64,000 bases of DNA from Salinimicrobium tongyeongense (GCF_026109735.1 NZ_CP069620.1:1178001-1242000); one strand, 5' to 3'; counted from the first letter of the stretch, positions 34,969 through 43,120 are shown. The notes: a model not told the origin generated them from the letters alone. Made by a program: numbers and translations.

Positions 34969-35502
34969 TTAGTAATAAGGAGCCATGAACAAATACACCA
35001 GCACCCCGGTTACCGCCACATACAGCCAGACAGGATAAGTGTAACGGGCAATTTTTCGGTGCTTTTCAACTTCCCCTGTGAGCCCGCGGTACATGGTGAA
35101 CAACACAAGAGGCACAATAATCGCCGAAAGCAGGATATGAGTGATAAGGATAAAGAAGTAAACGTACCGCAGCACGCCTTCGCCGCCATAAGGCACTGGC
35201 TCGTTACTTATTTTTGATATCACGTAACTCACCAAAAATACAGCGGAAAGAAAAAAGGCTGAGATCATAAGATTTCTATGCCATACCAGCTCCTTCTTTT
35301 TCATTGCGTAATAGCCTGCTATAAGAAACAGGGCAGTGAAGAAATTAAGCACGGCGTGAAATAGCGGGAAGTTCTTAAAGCTTCCGCCTAAAACATCATA
35401 GCGCTCTGGCAGATACATCAGGATGAGTACTGCAACCGGCACTAAAATAGACACCACCAAAATGGTGGGTACCATTACTTTATCTGCACCTCTATTTACC
35501 AT
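34969..35502 (-). CDS. DUF420 family membrane protein (oxidase assembly)
   Basis: A 177-residue inner-membrane protein with five hydrophobic helices and conserved His residues within them (KNFPLFHAVLNFFTALFLIA, VWHRNLMISA, FILITHILLSAIIVPLVL). DUF420 proteins resemble CtaM of Bacillus, needed for making aa3-type oxidase. The genes around it (SCO, subunit III/IV, cyoE) fit this role. It overlaps the SCO gene by 11 bases. Confidence 0.86.
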   Translation of the reverse strand: MVNRGADKVMVPTILVVSILVPVAVLILMYLPERYDVLGGSFKNFPLFHAVLNFFTALFLIAGYYAMKKKELVWHRNLMISAFFLSAVFLVSYVISKISNEPVPYGGEGVLRYVYFFILITHILLSAIIVPLVLFTMYRGLTGEVEKHRKIARYTYPVWLYVAVTGVLVYLFMAPYY

Positions 35503-36229
35503 CTACAAGTCTTTTAGCATCAGCAATAAGCATATCAATTTGAGGCTCTTCCTCACCTGGCTCCACCACGGCATTGCGCGGCACAGAACCTCTGTAATAA
35601 ATTATGGGGTTCCCAAAAGAGTCTTTTCGAGACCTGATGTACCCCTCACGGTCTACCAGCGCAAAATACCCCGAATGCGCAAAACCACCCGCGGCATTTT
35701 CATCTTCGCCGGCATAGATATTAAACCCTGAATTGGCAAGCTCGTAAATATCTTCCCGTTTCCCGGTCAACAAGTGCCAGTTGTCATGGGTGATATTATT
35801 ATTGGCAGCATAGGCTTTGAGCACCTGCGGAGTATCATGACGTGGATCTATACTAAAGGAAGCTATCCCAAATTCGTCATTTCCGGCAAATACCTCCTGC
35901 ACCTCAACCAGGTTTTCTTTCATAATTGGGCAAATGGTAGGGCAGGTAGAAAAAAAGAACTCGGCTATGTAAACCTTCCCTTCGTAATCTTTGTTGGTAA
36001 TGGTATCTCCATGCTGATCTACAAATTTAAACGGGGGCACCTTCTTTCGCTCTTCATTCACCATAATATAATCCAGCTCCATGTTGGCGGCAGCGCGTTC
36101 TTCCCTGCCATTTGACCGGTTTGAGGAAACCATTTCTTCCTCGTTTACCCTGTCAATGATCTCGGGAACCACTATGATCCCAAAGATCACCACCACCAGG
36201 AATAAGCCTATGTACGAGTAATTTTTCAT
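35492..36229 (-). CDS. SCO family copper chaperone
   Basis: A 245-residue membrane-anchored thioredoxin-fold protein that delivers copper to the CuA site of cytochrome oxidase subunit II. It has one N-terminal helix (IGLFLVVVIFGIIVVPEII), the metal-binding CPTIC pair (Cys96, Cys100) in FFFSTCPTICPIM, and the third ligand His185 in GGFAHSGYFALVD. All ligands are intact. It overlaps the next gene on each side (DUF420 by 11 bases, 36226 gene by 4 bases). Confidence 0.93.
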   Translation of the reverse strand: MKNYSYIGLFLVVVIFGIIVVPEIIDRVNEEEMVSSNRSNGREERAAANMELDYIMVNEERKKVPPFKFVDQHGDTITNKDYEGKVYIAEFFFSTCPTICPIMKENLVEVQEVFAGNDEFGIASFSIDPRHDTPQVLKAYAANNNITHDNWHLLTGKREDIYELANSGFNIYAGEDENAAGGFAHSGYFALVDREGYIRSRKDSFGNPIIYYRGSVPRNAVVEPGEEEPQIDMLIADAKRLVDGK

Positions 36230-36882
36230 TGATCTTCAGTATTCTCTTTATTGTATTTTTTGAGCTCCAGGCGATATTCGGCCAGGATTACCTTAACATC
36301 GTCGGTCATTTTATTGTTTAGAACGTAAATGGAGCCGGTATCATATCCAAAAAGTTCGTTCCCGTCATCATCTTTATCCCTGCCACGCAGCTTCCCGTCT
36401 TTATCTATAATGAAAACATTGGGAGAAGAAAGGTCATTGTTAAGCTCAAGATTGGTATTGAGACTGTCAAAAAGGGCGTTGATCTCTTCGGAAGAACCGG
36501 TCACAAATTTCCATTTTTTGAGATCTATGACCTTGGAAATTTTTTGCTTCAGTTCTTCTACTTCAGCCTCGCTTCCTTCGGGAACTACAGAAACAAACTG
36601 AAAGTCGTTGAACCCGGCATAAGGATCATAGATCTTCTCGGCCAGGTGATAGGCGTTGTTCATATAATCTATGGGCTCAACCCCCGGAAAACCAAGAATA
36701 GTGATCTTGTTATCAAAACTCACTTCCTCTTCGCCGCCTTCAAGGCTTCTGAAAGATTCTAACTGATAGATTTGCTGAGTAAGAACAGGCAGGCGGGCAA
36801 AGTTATTAACTCCTGAAGCGAAGAACAAATAAGCTCCCAGGGGAAGTGCAAAAAGCACAAAAATGACAAAGAATTTTTTCAT
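36226..36882 (-). CDS. Membrane-anchored SCO/thioredoxin-like protein without cysteines
   Basis: A 218-residue protein with an N-terminal helix (FFVIFVLFALPLGAYLFFASG), then a region that resembles a thioredoxin fold: KITILGFPG where SCO has its CxxxC, then FQFVSVVPEGSEAEVEELKQ and PNVFIIDKDGKLRGR. No cysteine remains, so it cannot bind copper or do redox chemistry in the usual way. It is the first gene of the SCO-DUF420 operon, 4 bases overlapping SCO. Start ATG 36882 is chosen; the earlier frame start at 36909 is an unlikely extension. The function is unknown; a structural partner of SCO is possible. Confidence 0.78.
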   Translation of the reverse strand: MKKFFVIFVLFALPLGAYLFFASGVNNFARLPVLTQQIYQLESFRSLEGGEEEVSFDNKITILGFPGVEPIDYMNNAYHLAEKIYDPYAGFNDFQFVSVVPEGSEAEVEELKQKISKVIDLKKWKFVTGSSEEINALFDSLNTNLELNNDLSSPNVFIIDKDGKLRGRDKDDDGNELFGYDTGSIYVLNNKMTDDVKVILAEYRLELKKYNKENTEDQ

Positions 36883-36906
36883 ATTACCTTTACGGAAAGA
36901 TGTGCA

Positions 36907-36914
36907 CAAAAATA
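36907..36914 (-). promoter_or_regulatory. Candidate -7 element of the SCO operon
   Basis: TATTTTTG on the minus strand, 24 bases before ATG 36882. It is formed by the tail of the terminator of the upstream cox operon. No clear -33 box. Confidence 0.4.
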
Positions 36915-36945
36915 AAAAAAGGCGGTCTTAAAACCGCCTTTCCTT
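36910..36945 (-). terminator. Intrinsic terminator of the cox subunit III/IV operon
   Basis: AAGGCGGT / ACCGCCTT stem followed by a run of T on the minus strand. Its T-run also contains the -7 element of the next operon. Confidence 0.85.
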
Positions 36946-36958
36946 AATGTTTTAACTT

Positions 36959-37321
36959 TTAGAAATCCCAGGCAACCTGCCCCCGCTGCATTACCTCGTG
37001 AACATAATCTCCTTCAGTAAGAAGTATAAAGACAAGGTAAACAATAAGAAAACCTGCCGTCCAGACCACAGAGCGCCTTAACCCCTTGGTCTCGCCCTCC
37101 ATGTGCATGAATGCCCAGGTGATATAATAAGCTTTCCAGATAGTAAGAACAATGAATATCCAGTTGATGAGCTTTAAGCTAACAAAATAGGTATGCATCA
37201 GGAAGTCTGGCTTGATGATCCCCAGAATAACTTCTACAAGAGTGATGATGGAAAGGATGATAAATACCGTCCAGATCCTTTTTGAATTCGATTCGTGTGC
37301 GTGTGTAGTATCGTGTGCCAT
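36959..37321 (-). CDS. Cytochrome c oxidase subunit IV family protein
   Basis: A 120-residue inner-membrane protein with three hydrophobic helices (about 17-35, 46-65, 85-105) and an N-terminal His-rich segment (MAHDTTHAHESNSKRIW), typical of the small bacterial subunit IV. It lies 18 bases after the larger subunit III gene and ends at a strong terminator. It likely stabilises the oxidase core; it has no cofactor. Confidence 0.88.
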   Translation of the reverse strand: MAHDTTHAHESNSKRIWTVFIILSIITLVEVILGIIKPDFLMHTYFVSLKLINWIFIVLTIWKAYYITWAFMHMEGETKGLRRSVVWTAGFLIVYLVFILLTEGDYVHEVMQRGQVAWDF

Positions 37322-37339
37322 TTTTATACTTATTCCAGA

Positions 37340-38320
37340 TTATACCAAATAGAAGAAAGTAAATACAAATACCCATACAAGGTCTACAAAGTGCCAGTAC
37401 AGACCAACTTTTTCTACCATTTCATAATGCCCCCTTCGCTCGTAAGTACCAATAAGCACGTTAAAGAAGATAATGATATTGATCAACACCCCTGTTAGTA
37501 CGTGGAAACCGTGGAAACCTGTAATGAAGAAGAAAAAGTCTCCAAAAAGAGGGTTTCCATATTCGTTTTTCTGAAGGTTTGCACCTTCAATAACACCAAT
37601 CCCTTCATTCTGAAGTTTGGCCAAAGATGCCTGTCTTGTAAGAATTACTTTCTCACCTGTCTCTGTCAGCTGCTGGGTTCTGATAAGAAGGTCGGGGTTT
37701 GCTTCAAAACCGGCGAGTACATCTTCGATGGTAAAACGCGCCAAAGTGGGCTCATCTGTAAACCAAAGGCCGTTTGAACGCTCATGCTGAATTCTTTCTT
37801 TTGGTGCAGCAACCACAAATTCATCAAGTGCCACGCGGTGCCCTTCAGTATCTATCACCTGCAGCACGTTCCCACCCCTGGTTTCAATAGCACCATAGGT
37901 TCCCTGAATGAAGTTTTTCCACTCCCATGCCTGTGACCCAAGGAAGATAATACCCCCAATGATGGTCAACAACATGTAAAGGGTTACTTTGCCCCTCTTC
38001 ATTTGATGGCCGGCGTCTACCGCCAAAACCATGGTCACAGAAGAAAAAATAAGGATAAAGGTCATTAAAGCCACATAGTACATTGGGGCATCTACCCCGT
38101 GCAAGAAAGGAAAGTGGTTAAAAACCTCATCGGCAATAGGCCAGCTGTTAGAAAATTTGTATCTCGCAAAACCGTAAGAGGCAAGAAAACCGGAAAAAGT
38201 AAGCGCATCAGACAATATGAAGAACCACATCATCATTTTGCCATAGCTCACTTTCAAAGGTTGATTCCCACCGCCCCATGTTTTTCCTTCGGTACCTGTT
38301 CTGGTAACAGTCGCTTCCAT
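37340..38320 (-). CDS. Cytochrome c oxidase subunit III, long form with internal insert
   Basis: A 326-residue subunit III. Recognisable helices flank the protein: KMMMWFFILSDALTFSGFLA near the start and FFFFITGFHGFHVLTGVLIN near the end. Between them lies a hydrophilic insert of about 120 residues (about 125-245) with no hydrophobic stretch (NVLQVIDTEGHRVALDEFVV and so on), which is absent in the shorter neighbour and in most families. Such a form is also seen in other Bacteroidota. It lies 46 bases after the short subunit III gene. Confidence 0.9.
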   Translation of the reverse strand: MEATVTRTGTEGKTWGGGNQPLKVSYGKMMMWFFILSDALTFSGFLASYGFARYKFSNSWPIADEVFNHFPFLHGVDAPMYYVALMTFILIFSSVTMVLAVDAGHQMKRGKVTLYMLLTIIGGIIFLGSQAWEWKNFIQGTYGAIETRGGNVLQVIDTEGHRVALDEFVVAAPKERIQHERSNGLWFTDEPTLARFTIEDVLAGFEANPDLLIRTQQLTETGEKVILTRQASLAKLQNEGIGVIEGANLQKNEYGNPLFGDFFFFITGFHGFHVLTGVLINIIIFFNVLIGTYERRGHYEMVEKVGLYWHFVDLVWVFVFTFFYLV

Positions 38321-38366
38321 AGAAAGAGTTTGATTTTTAAAGTATGGGCAAAAATAGGTTTTTTAT

Positions 38367-38948
38367 TTATCTAAAGAAATATAAAAATAAAAACAGGTAT
38401 ATCCAAAGGGCATCAACAAAGTGCCAGAAGGTAGCACCAAGTTCTAATCCAAGTGTTTGCCCTGCATGGTACTTCTGTTTAAAATGGTTATAAATTATTA
38501 CCAAAAGCACAATTATTCCTCCTAAAAGGTGCACTAAATGCGACCCAACGATCAAATAAAGGAAAGAAGTAGTAACACTACTGGCACTTCCGGTAAAGAA
38601 ATATCCGGTTTCCAGCAACTCATTGAAACTCTGGAACTGCAGGCCTATAAAGATAAAGCTAAGCAACAAAGTTCCCAAAAGCCCAACAGTAGCAAGCATG
38701 TGTTTATTCCGCTTTACGGCTTTTTCAGCAATGTGAAAAGCGACACTGCTCAAAAAGATCACCAGCGTGCTCCAGATAAAAGTAGCCGGTAACTGAAGAT
38801 CAGATAGCCAGTCTGGCCGGTTTTTACTCACCACATAAGCACTGGTAAGGCCCGCAAACATCATAGCCATACTTATAATCCCGAACCAAAGCATCATTTT
38901 TTTGGCCCTGCCCTGTTTGTGCTGACTGGTTCCCTGTGTTAAATCCAT
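38367..38948 (-). CDS. Cytochrome c oxidase subunit III, short form
   Basis: A 193-residue protein with five transmembrane helices. Typical features are KKMMLWFGIISMAMMFAGLT, where subunit III carries its first helix, and VGSHLVHLLGGIIVLLVI, then GATFWHFVDALWIYLFLFLY at the end. It overlaps the cyoE gene by 10 bases, so they are coupled. A second, longer subunit III follows. Both may be present in one complex, or one may be a subunit III/IV-like accessory protein. Confidence 0.9.
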   Translation of the reverse strand: MDLTQGTSQHKQGRAKKMMLWFGIISMAMMFAGLTSAYVVSKNRPDWLSDLQLPATFIWSTLVIFLSSVAFHIAEKAVKRNKHMLATVGLLGTLLLSFIFIGLQFQSFNELLETGYFFTGSASSVTTSFLYLIVGSHLVHLLGGIIVLLVIIYNHFKQKYHAGQTLGLELGATFWHFVDALWIYLFLFLYFFR

Positions 38949-39850
38949 ACTCGAATTAATTTGTCTAATACATATATTATTTGCAGCAAGGTGATGTACG
39001 ACACACTTGCAAGCATAAGTTTCTTTGCCGATTTTTCATCGCGCTTCCTGTAGAGCTGCACTGCATAATACAACATCCCCAAACCAAGAAGCAGTACAAG
39101 CGCGGCAGAAAGCGGCGTAATATAGAGGGCTCCTGTCATTCCCGTGGCCGGGATCAATGATACGATCAAGGTCCACAGCGTATAAAGCACAATTTGCACC
39201 GCAGTCCCTTTATCCCTCTTTCCGGTGGGCAACATGAAGAAACCACCTTTGGCGTAATCGTCATACAACCACCAGCCAAGGGCCCAAAAATGCGGAAATT
39301 GCCAGAAAAACTGGATCATAAACAGAGTTCCGGGTTCAATCCCGAAATCTCCGGTTGCGGCCACCCAGCCCAACATAAAAGGAATGGCCCCGGGAAATGC
39401 ACCCACAAAAACAGAAAGCGGGGTTTTTGTCTTTAGCGGCGTATAAACACTTACATACAGTAAGATACTTATCGCACCAAACATTGCGGTGCGCGGATTG
39501 ATAAGGTAGAGTATGATCAAGCCCAGCACCGTGAGCGAACTGGCGATGAGAAATGCGGTATTAACCGACATCCTTCCTGAAGGAACAGGCCTGTTGCGCG
39601 TTCTCTTCATCAAAAGATCGAGGTCTTTTTCCAGGATCTGGTTATAGGCGTTAGACGCCCCAACCAGGCAGTAACCTCCAATAGAAAGCATCACCACCGT
39701 AAGAAAGTCGATAGATTCTGCTCCTAAAAAGTATCCGGCAACCGAAGAAAATACTACGCTTACAGCCAGTCTCACCTTTGTAACCTCCTTAAGATCACTT
39801 ACCAGGGATACGGCCGGACTATGTACTTGGGTGTTTTCCAAAAATGGCAA
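38939..39850 (-). CDS. cyoE: Protoheme IX farnesyltransferase (heme O synthase)
   Basis: A UbiA-type prenyltransferase that makes heme O from heme B in the inner membrane; heme A for aa3 oxidase is made from it. It has 303 residues and about nine helices. The first Asp-rich motif is in YNQILEKDLDLLMKRTRNRP. The frame has no ATG at its 5' end. The start shown is a TTG at 39850, only a few bases after the predicted transcription start, so the true start may be a later TTG or GTG (39841 or 39826). It is first in the cox assembly operon. Confidence 0.93.
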   Translation of the reverse strand: MPFLENTQVHSPAVSLVSDLKEVTKVRLAVSVVFSSVAGYFLGAESIDFLTVVMLSIGGYCLVGASNAYNQILEKDLDLLMKRTRNRPVPSGRMSVNTAFLIASSLTVLGLIILYLINPRTAMFGAISILLYVSVYTPLKTKTPLSVFVGAFPGAIPFMLGWVAATGDFGIEPGTLFMIQFFWQFPHFWALGWWLYDDYAKGGFFMLPTGKRDKGTAVQIVLYTLWTLIVSLIPATGMTGALYITPLSAALVLLLGLGMLYYAVQLYRKRDEKSAKKLMLASVSYITLLQIIYVLDKLIRVWI

Positions 39851-39858
39851 TTTTGGCG

Positions 39859-39889
39859 CAAAGATACTTCTTAATTGGTTTTTACCAAG
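39859..39889 (-). promoter_or_regulatory. Bacteroidota-type promoter of the cyoE-cox operon
   Basis: On the minus strand: CTTG, 19 bases, TATCTTTG. The spacer contains the small hairpin TTGGTTTTTACCAA (39875-39888). Confidence 0.7.
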
Positions 39890-39931
39890 AACCTGACAGC
39901 GTTAAATTTAAAACTGAAGAAAAAATCAAAG

Positions 39932-39944
39932 ATTGATAATCAAT
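39932..39944. repeat. ATTGATAATCAAT palindrome, copy 2
   Basis: Identical to 25365-25377. It lies about 43 bases upstream of the cyoE -33 box, inside the wider dyad AGATTGATAATCAATATCT. Confidence 0.4.
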
Positions 39945-39956
39945 ATCTTATATAGA

Positions 39957-42068
39957 TCACATATCGAAATACCAGTTGAAAATATCGGTACGCAACCCAA
40001 TATTGAACCAGTAGTTACTATTGCTAAAATGATTTAAAGTATTTACCTGTGGATCAAAATTCCGGTAAATAAAACTTCCGAAGAACTTCAGGTTAGTCAC
40101 CGGATTTACTATATATCCCACTTCTGCCTGACTGAAAAATGACTGGGTGGTATTGCCCTGCCCAATTTCCACACCGGTTTCAAAAGGCCGGTCTTCTTCG
40201 GTTCTATAGATATTACCGCCGTAATAGGCGCCATTCTCAAGAAAATCGAAGCCGCGTTCCCCGTAGATGGCTTTCACGTGAGCGTAATACCTTCCGGTTT
40301 TATAGCGGGCTATGGCCACCAGCTCCCTAAAGTTGGCGCCCCACAAATGCGCCATAGATTGATTGGCATGCCCGTAATTAAGCGTGATGGTATTGTGCGA
40401 ATAGGTATAAGGCCGCACCTGATTGTATTCAAGCTGTAAGTGAAGATCCTGAATATTAAATGCATTAAAATATTTTGCTCCTACCTGAAAGCCGTGTTTG
40501 TTCTTCCAGCTGCCCTCGCCCCCAAAAACATCAGTGGAAGAAAATTCATCAATGAGCCACTGCCCATAAGTAAGAAAACTGTTGTTCCATTTGTATTTTC
40601 CTGTAAGCCCAATAATGGCATTTCCCGCCTGTGCGCCGGTAGAAAATTCGATCGCCCTGTAAAAAATTACAGGATTGAGATAATTGAGGTCAAAGCCACG
40701 GTTATTGTCATTCTCCCACATCACCGATTCAAAAAAGCCGATATTAAGGCGCTTTGTGACATTATAGCTCAAGTAGTGGTTGGCCATGAACTTGGTACGG
40801 TAAGAATCCTCTCCAGTAACTTCGGGCCGCACATCGCGAAGTGACATCCAGGTGTTGGTGTATTTGATCTTCCAGAAGCTGGTATTCAGCTTAAAAAATG
40901 GGTATGGCGAAGCATTGTCGCTCAACAGCAAAGACCTGTACCCGTCACCAATAAAATTCTTCCCGTGGCCAAACTGCAAATTGATAAATTTTGCAGGGCT
41001 AAAAGAAAGATAACCTTCAGCTACAGGATAATCGTAAGCCTGGCCCATAAAAGGCTTGGCAATCCCCCGGCCGGGAATAATGGCAGCACCTTCGGTACCC
41101 GGCCTTATAGATTCTGCATATCGATTAAAATAATCTGCAAACCGCCCCTGATTTTCATAAACCACCGAGTAAAAATTGAAATTCCTGCCCAGCCCACCCT
41201 GAATAATCGCTGCCCGGGTGTTGTTATAGGTCACATCAAGCTCACTGTCAAGGTCTTTCCCAACCTGCAGGTCAAGCCCAAAATCTATCGTAAACCAGTA
41301 ATCTTCGCCCTGAAATTTAAAAAGGTGCTCATTCCACAATTTTCTTTCAAACCAGGAATTAACCGATTTTTGCATGCCCAGCAACTCTTCTTCAAAGCTG
41401 TAGTACTTTTTTACTTCGGAAAACAAAAAGGGTTTGGAAGCCGAATGAAAATTGGTTCCCACCATGTTCACCTCATCTTCAAACCTGCTGTAGAACTCGT
41501 GAGATAACGGGATATTGATCTCACTCTCAAACCTTGGGTGATCAAAATCAAGAGAAGCGATTTCGCCGTATTCCCGGCTTAGCGCAAAATCCTTTTGCCG
41601 CCCCACAATTTCAGCTTTCACAACTTCCACTTCCTGCTCTACAATAACTTCGGAAGCAGCTTCAGCTTCTACAGGAATATTCACCGGCATTCGAAACTGC
41701 ATGTCAATTGGCCTGCCGTTATAAGTGGCAGGAGAAATCTGCGGAAGGGTTCCAAAAATGCGATTTATTTCATCCTTTAATTCAGGATAAGCGGCATTGA
41801 TATAATTTATTCTGAAATTTCCGTCGCTGGTAACTTCAAAAAGTACCACTACCTGACCTTCGTAATTATCTTCAGCAACAATTTGAGGCAGGCGAAACTG
41901 CGCCCTGATCTTCTTTTTCAGAGTGGTGGTGAAACAGGCTTCCTCCTGCTCAAAAGCCACAGCTTCACATTCAGAAAACTGCGGAAACCTCTCCGGATCT
42001 CCTTTAAAGTCCTGGGAAAAAGCGAAAAAAGGGAGGAAAAAGATGAGGAGCGGGTAAAATTTAGTCAT
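39957..42068 (-). CDS. remB: RemB-like gliding-motility outer-membrane protein with N-terminal TonB-C-like domain
   Basis: A 703-residue secreted protein. The signal peptide (MTKFYPLLIFFLPFFAFSQ) starts at the ATG at 42068; a GTG at 42077 is less likely. Residues about 30-135 align with the TonB C-terminal domain of the two upstream TonB proteins: a Cys pair (FSECE and EEACF), VVVLFEVTSDGNFRINYINA and PATYNGRPIDMQFRMPVNI. The rest is a beta-rich outer-membrane region with repeated aromatic strands (FGHGKNFIGDGYRSLLLSDN, WSLRDVRPEV-like WMSLRDVRPEV). From memory this pattern matches RemB of flavobacterial gliding or a Wzi-like barrel. The tonB genes lie just upstream. Confidence 0.6.
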   Translation of the reverse strand: MTKFYPLLIFFLPFFAFSQDFKGDPERFPQFSECEAVAFEQEEACFTTTLKKKIRAQFRLPQIVAEDNYEGQVVVLFEVTSDGNFRINYINAAYPELKDEINRIFGTLPQISPATYNGRPIDMQFRMPVNIPVEAEAASEVIVEQEVEVVKAEIVGRQKDFALSREYGEIASLDFDHPRFESEINIPLSHEFYSRFEDEVNMVGTNFHSASKPFLFSEVKKYYSFEEELLGMQKSVNSWFERKLWNEHLFKFQGEDYWFTIDFGLDLQVGKDLDSELDVTYNNTRAAIIQGGLGRNFNFYSVVYENQGRFADYFNRYAESIRPGTEGAAIIPGRGIAKPFMGQAYDYPVAEGYLSFSPAKFINLQFGHGKNFIGDGYRSLLLSDNASPYPFFKLNTSFWKIKYTNTWMSLRDVRPEVTGEDSYRTKFMANHYLSYNVTKRLNIGFFESVMWENDNNRGFDLNYLNPVIFYRAIEFSTGAQAGNAIIGLTGKYKWNNSFLTYGQWLIDEFSSTDVFGGEGSWKNKHGFQVGAKYFNAFNIQDLHLQLEYNQVRPYTYSHNTITLNYGHANQSMAHLWGANFRELVAIARYKTGRYYAHVKAIYGERGFDFLENGAYYGGNIYRTEEDRPFETGVEIGQGNTTQSFFSQAEVGYIVNPVTNLKFFGSFIYRNFDPQVNTLNHFSNSNYWFNIGLRTDIFNWYFDM

Positions 42069-42143
42069 ATCCTGCACAAAGCTGAATGGATTACGGGGGA
42101 AAGATACATTTTTTTAAATATCTGGAATATGTTCCTTCAGCCA

Positions 42144-42175
42144 AAAAAAATCCCGCAGAAAACTACGGGATCAAA
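42144..42175 (-). terminator. Intrinsic terminator after the second tonB gene
   Basis: On the minus strand GATCCCG pairs with CGGGATT-like GCGGGAT and is followed by eight T. The dispersed palindrome (42176-42188) lies directly between it and the tonB stop. Confidence 0.75.
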
Positions 42176-42188
42176 AATGCCATTTTTG
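42176..42188. repeat. AAAATGNCATTTT palindrome, copy 6 (intergenic)
   Basis: Exact core, centre base C, in the near-perfect longer dyad TCAAAAATGCCATTTTTGAA. It sits 8 bases after the tonB stop codon and next to the terminator. Confidence 0.7.
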
Positions 42189-42195
42189 AATACTT

Positions 42196-42912
42196 TTATT
42201 CCTGTATCCTGAAGGTTATGGGCAAAGAATAGATCACCCCCACAGGCCTGCCAGCCTGTTTACCGGGAATGAGATCGGGAAAAGCATTGATCACCCTAAT
42301 GGCCTCTTCCTCCAGTTTTGGATGTGGCCCACGTGCGCCAATGGCTTTCACCGTACCGTCTGTTTGAACTTTAAAACTTACGTAAATGCGATGCAGGCCA
42401 CTCAAACCTAATTTTTCGCTCAGGCCTTTATCAAAAGTGCGACCTACAAACCTGTTTACCTGTTCGCTAAAACACTGTTTCCGGGCATCATTATTTTTGA
42501 GACCTTCACATCCGGGGAAAACAGGCACCTCTTCTACCGCGTGAATATTGTAGTCTTCGATCTTTTCTTCCTCATCAATATATTCCACTTCTTCAACCGC
42601 AACAATCTCTTCAAGGGCTTCTGTAGGCGCTATCAGGGTCTCCTCCTTAAGCTCATCGTCTTTAATGATCTCTACCTCTTCAGTTATTTCCTTCGGAAGC
42701 TGGGGCGGCTTCACGTCTTCCAGCCGGGTTACCGGCACTGCTTCTTCTTCAAAAGCATAAGCCATTTGCAGCTCTGGCTGGGATACAGGCGCCGAAGGTA
42801 CCTGCCATTCTATGAGTTGCCAGGCCATGAAAAGCGCGAGGACCAACCCCAATTGAAAAAATAAAATGCTCCTTTTTGAAAGATCTGCCTTTGTATTCTT
42901 CTTGTTTTTCAT
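42196..42912 (-). CDS. TonB family energy transducer (second paralogue)
   Basis: A 238-residue TonB-like protein that passes proton-motive force to outer-membrane receptors. It has an N-terminal helix (SILFFQLGLVLALFMAWQLI), a Glu/Val/Pro-rich periplasmic linker (about 60-130), and a C-terminal domain with the Bacteroidota-type start VFPGCEGLKNNDARKQCF, then IYVSFKVQTDGTVKAIGARG and GVIYSLPITFRIQE. It lacks the long polyproline run of its neighbour. It is about 45% alike to the paralogue by eye. A separate terminator follows it. Confidence 0.92.
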   Translation of the reverse strand: MKNKKNTKADLSKRSILFFQLGLVLALFMAWQLIEWQVPSAPVSQPELQMAYAFEEEAVPVTRLEDVKPPQLPKEITEEVEIIKDDELKEETLIAPTEALEEIVAVEEVEYIDEEEKIEDYNIHAVEEVPVFPGCEGLKNNDARKQCFSEQVNRFVGRTFDKGLSEKLGLSGLHRIYVSFKVQTDGTVKAIGARGPHPKLEEEAIRVINAFPDLIPGKQAGRPVGVIYSLPITFRIQE

Positions 42913-43068
42913 AATAATATATTTATAGATTAATTAATTACGGAATCAAAAGCAGATGATAAATCACCTTTTTAACTACATTAATAACATAACCTCAATA
43001 ATTAAGCCGAAGAGCAGCAGCCTATCTAGATTGCACATACTTTAAGATAAACCTGAAAGTTTAGAGCA

Positions 43069-43105
43069 AAAAAAAATCCCGCAGTAGTTGCGGGATTTTT
43101 TTTTA
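43069..43105. terminator. Bidirectional terminator between the two tonB genes
   Basis: ATCCCGCA / TGCGGGAT stem with a 5-base loop, an A8 run on one side and a T10 run on the other. It ends the gcvH-vanZ-tonB unit. Confidence 0.85.
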
Positions 43106-43120
43106 TTCAAAATGACTGTC

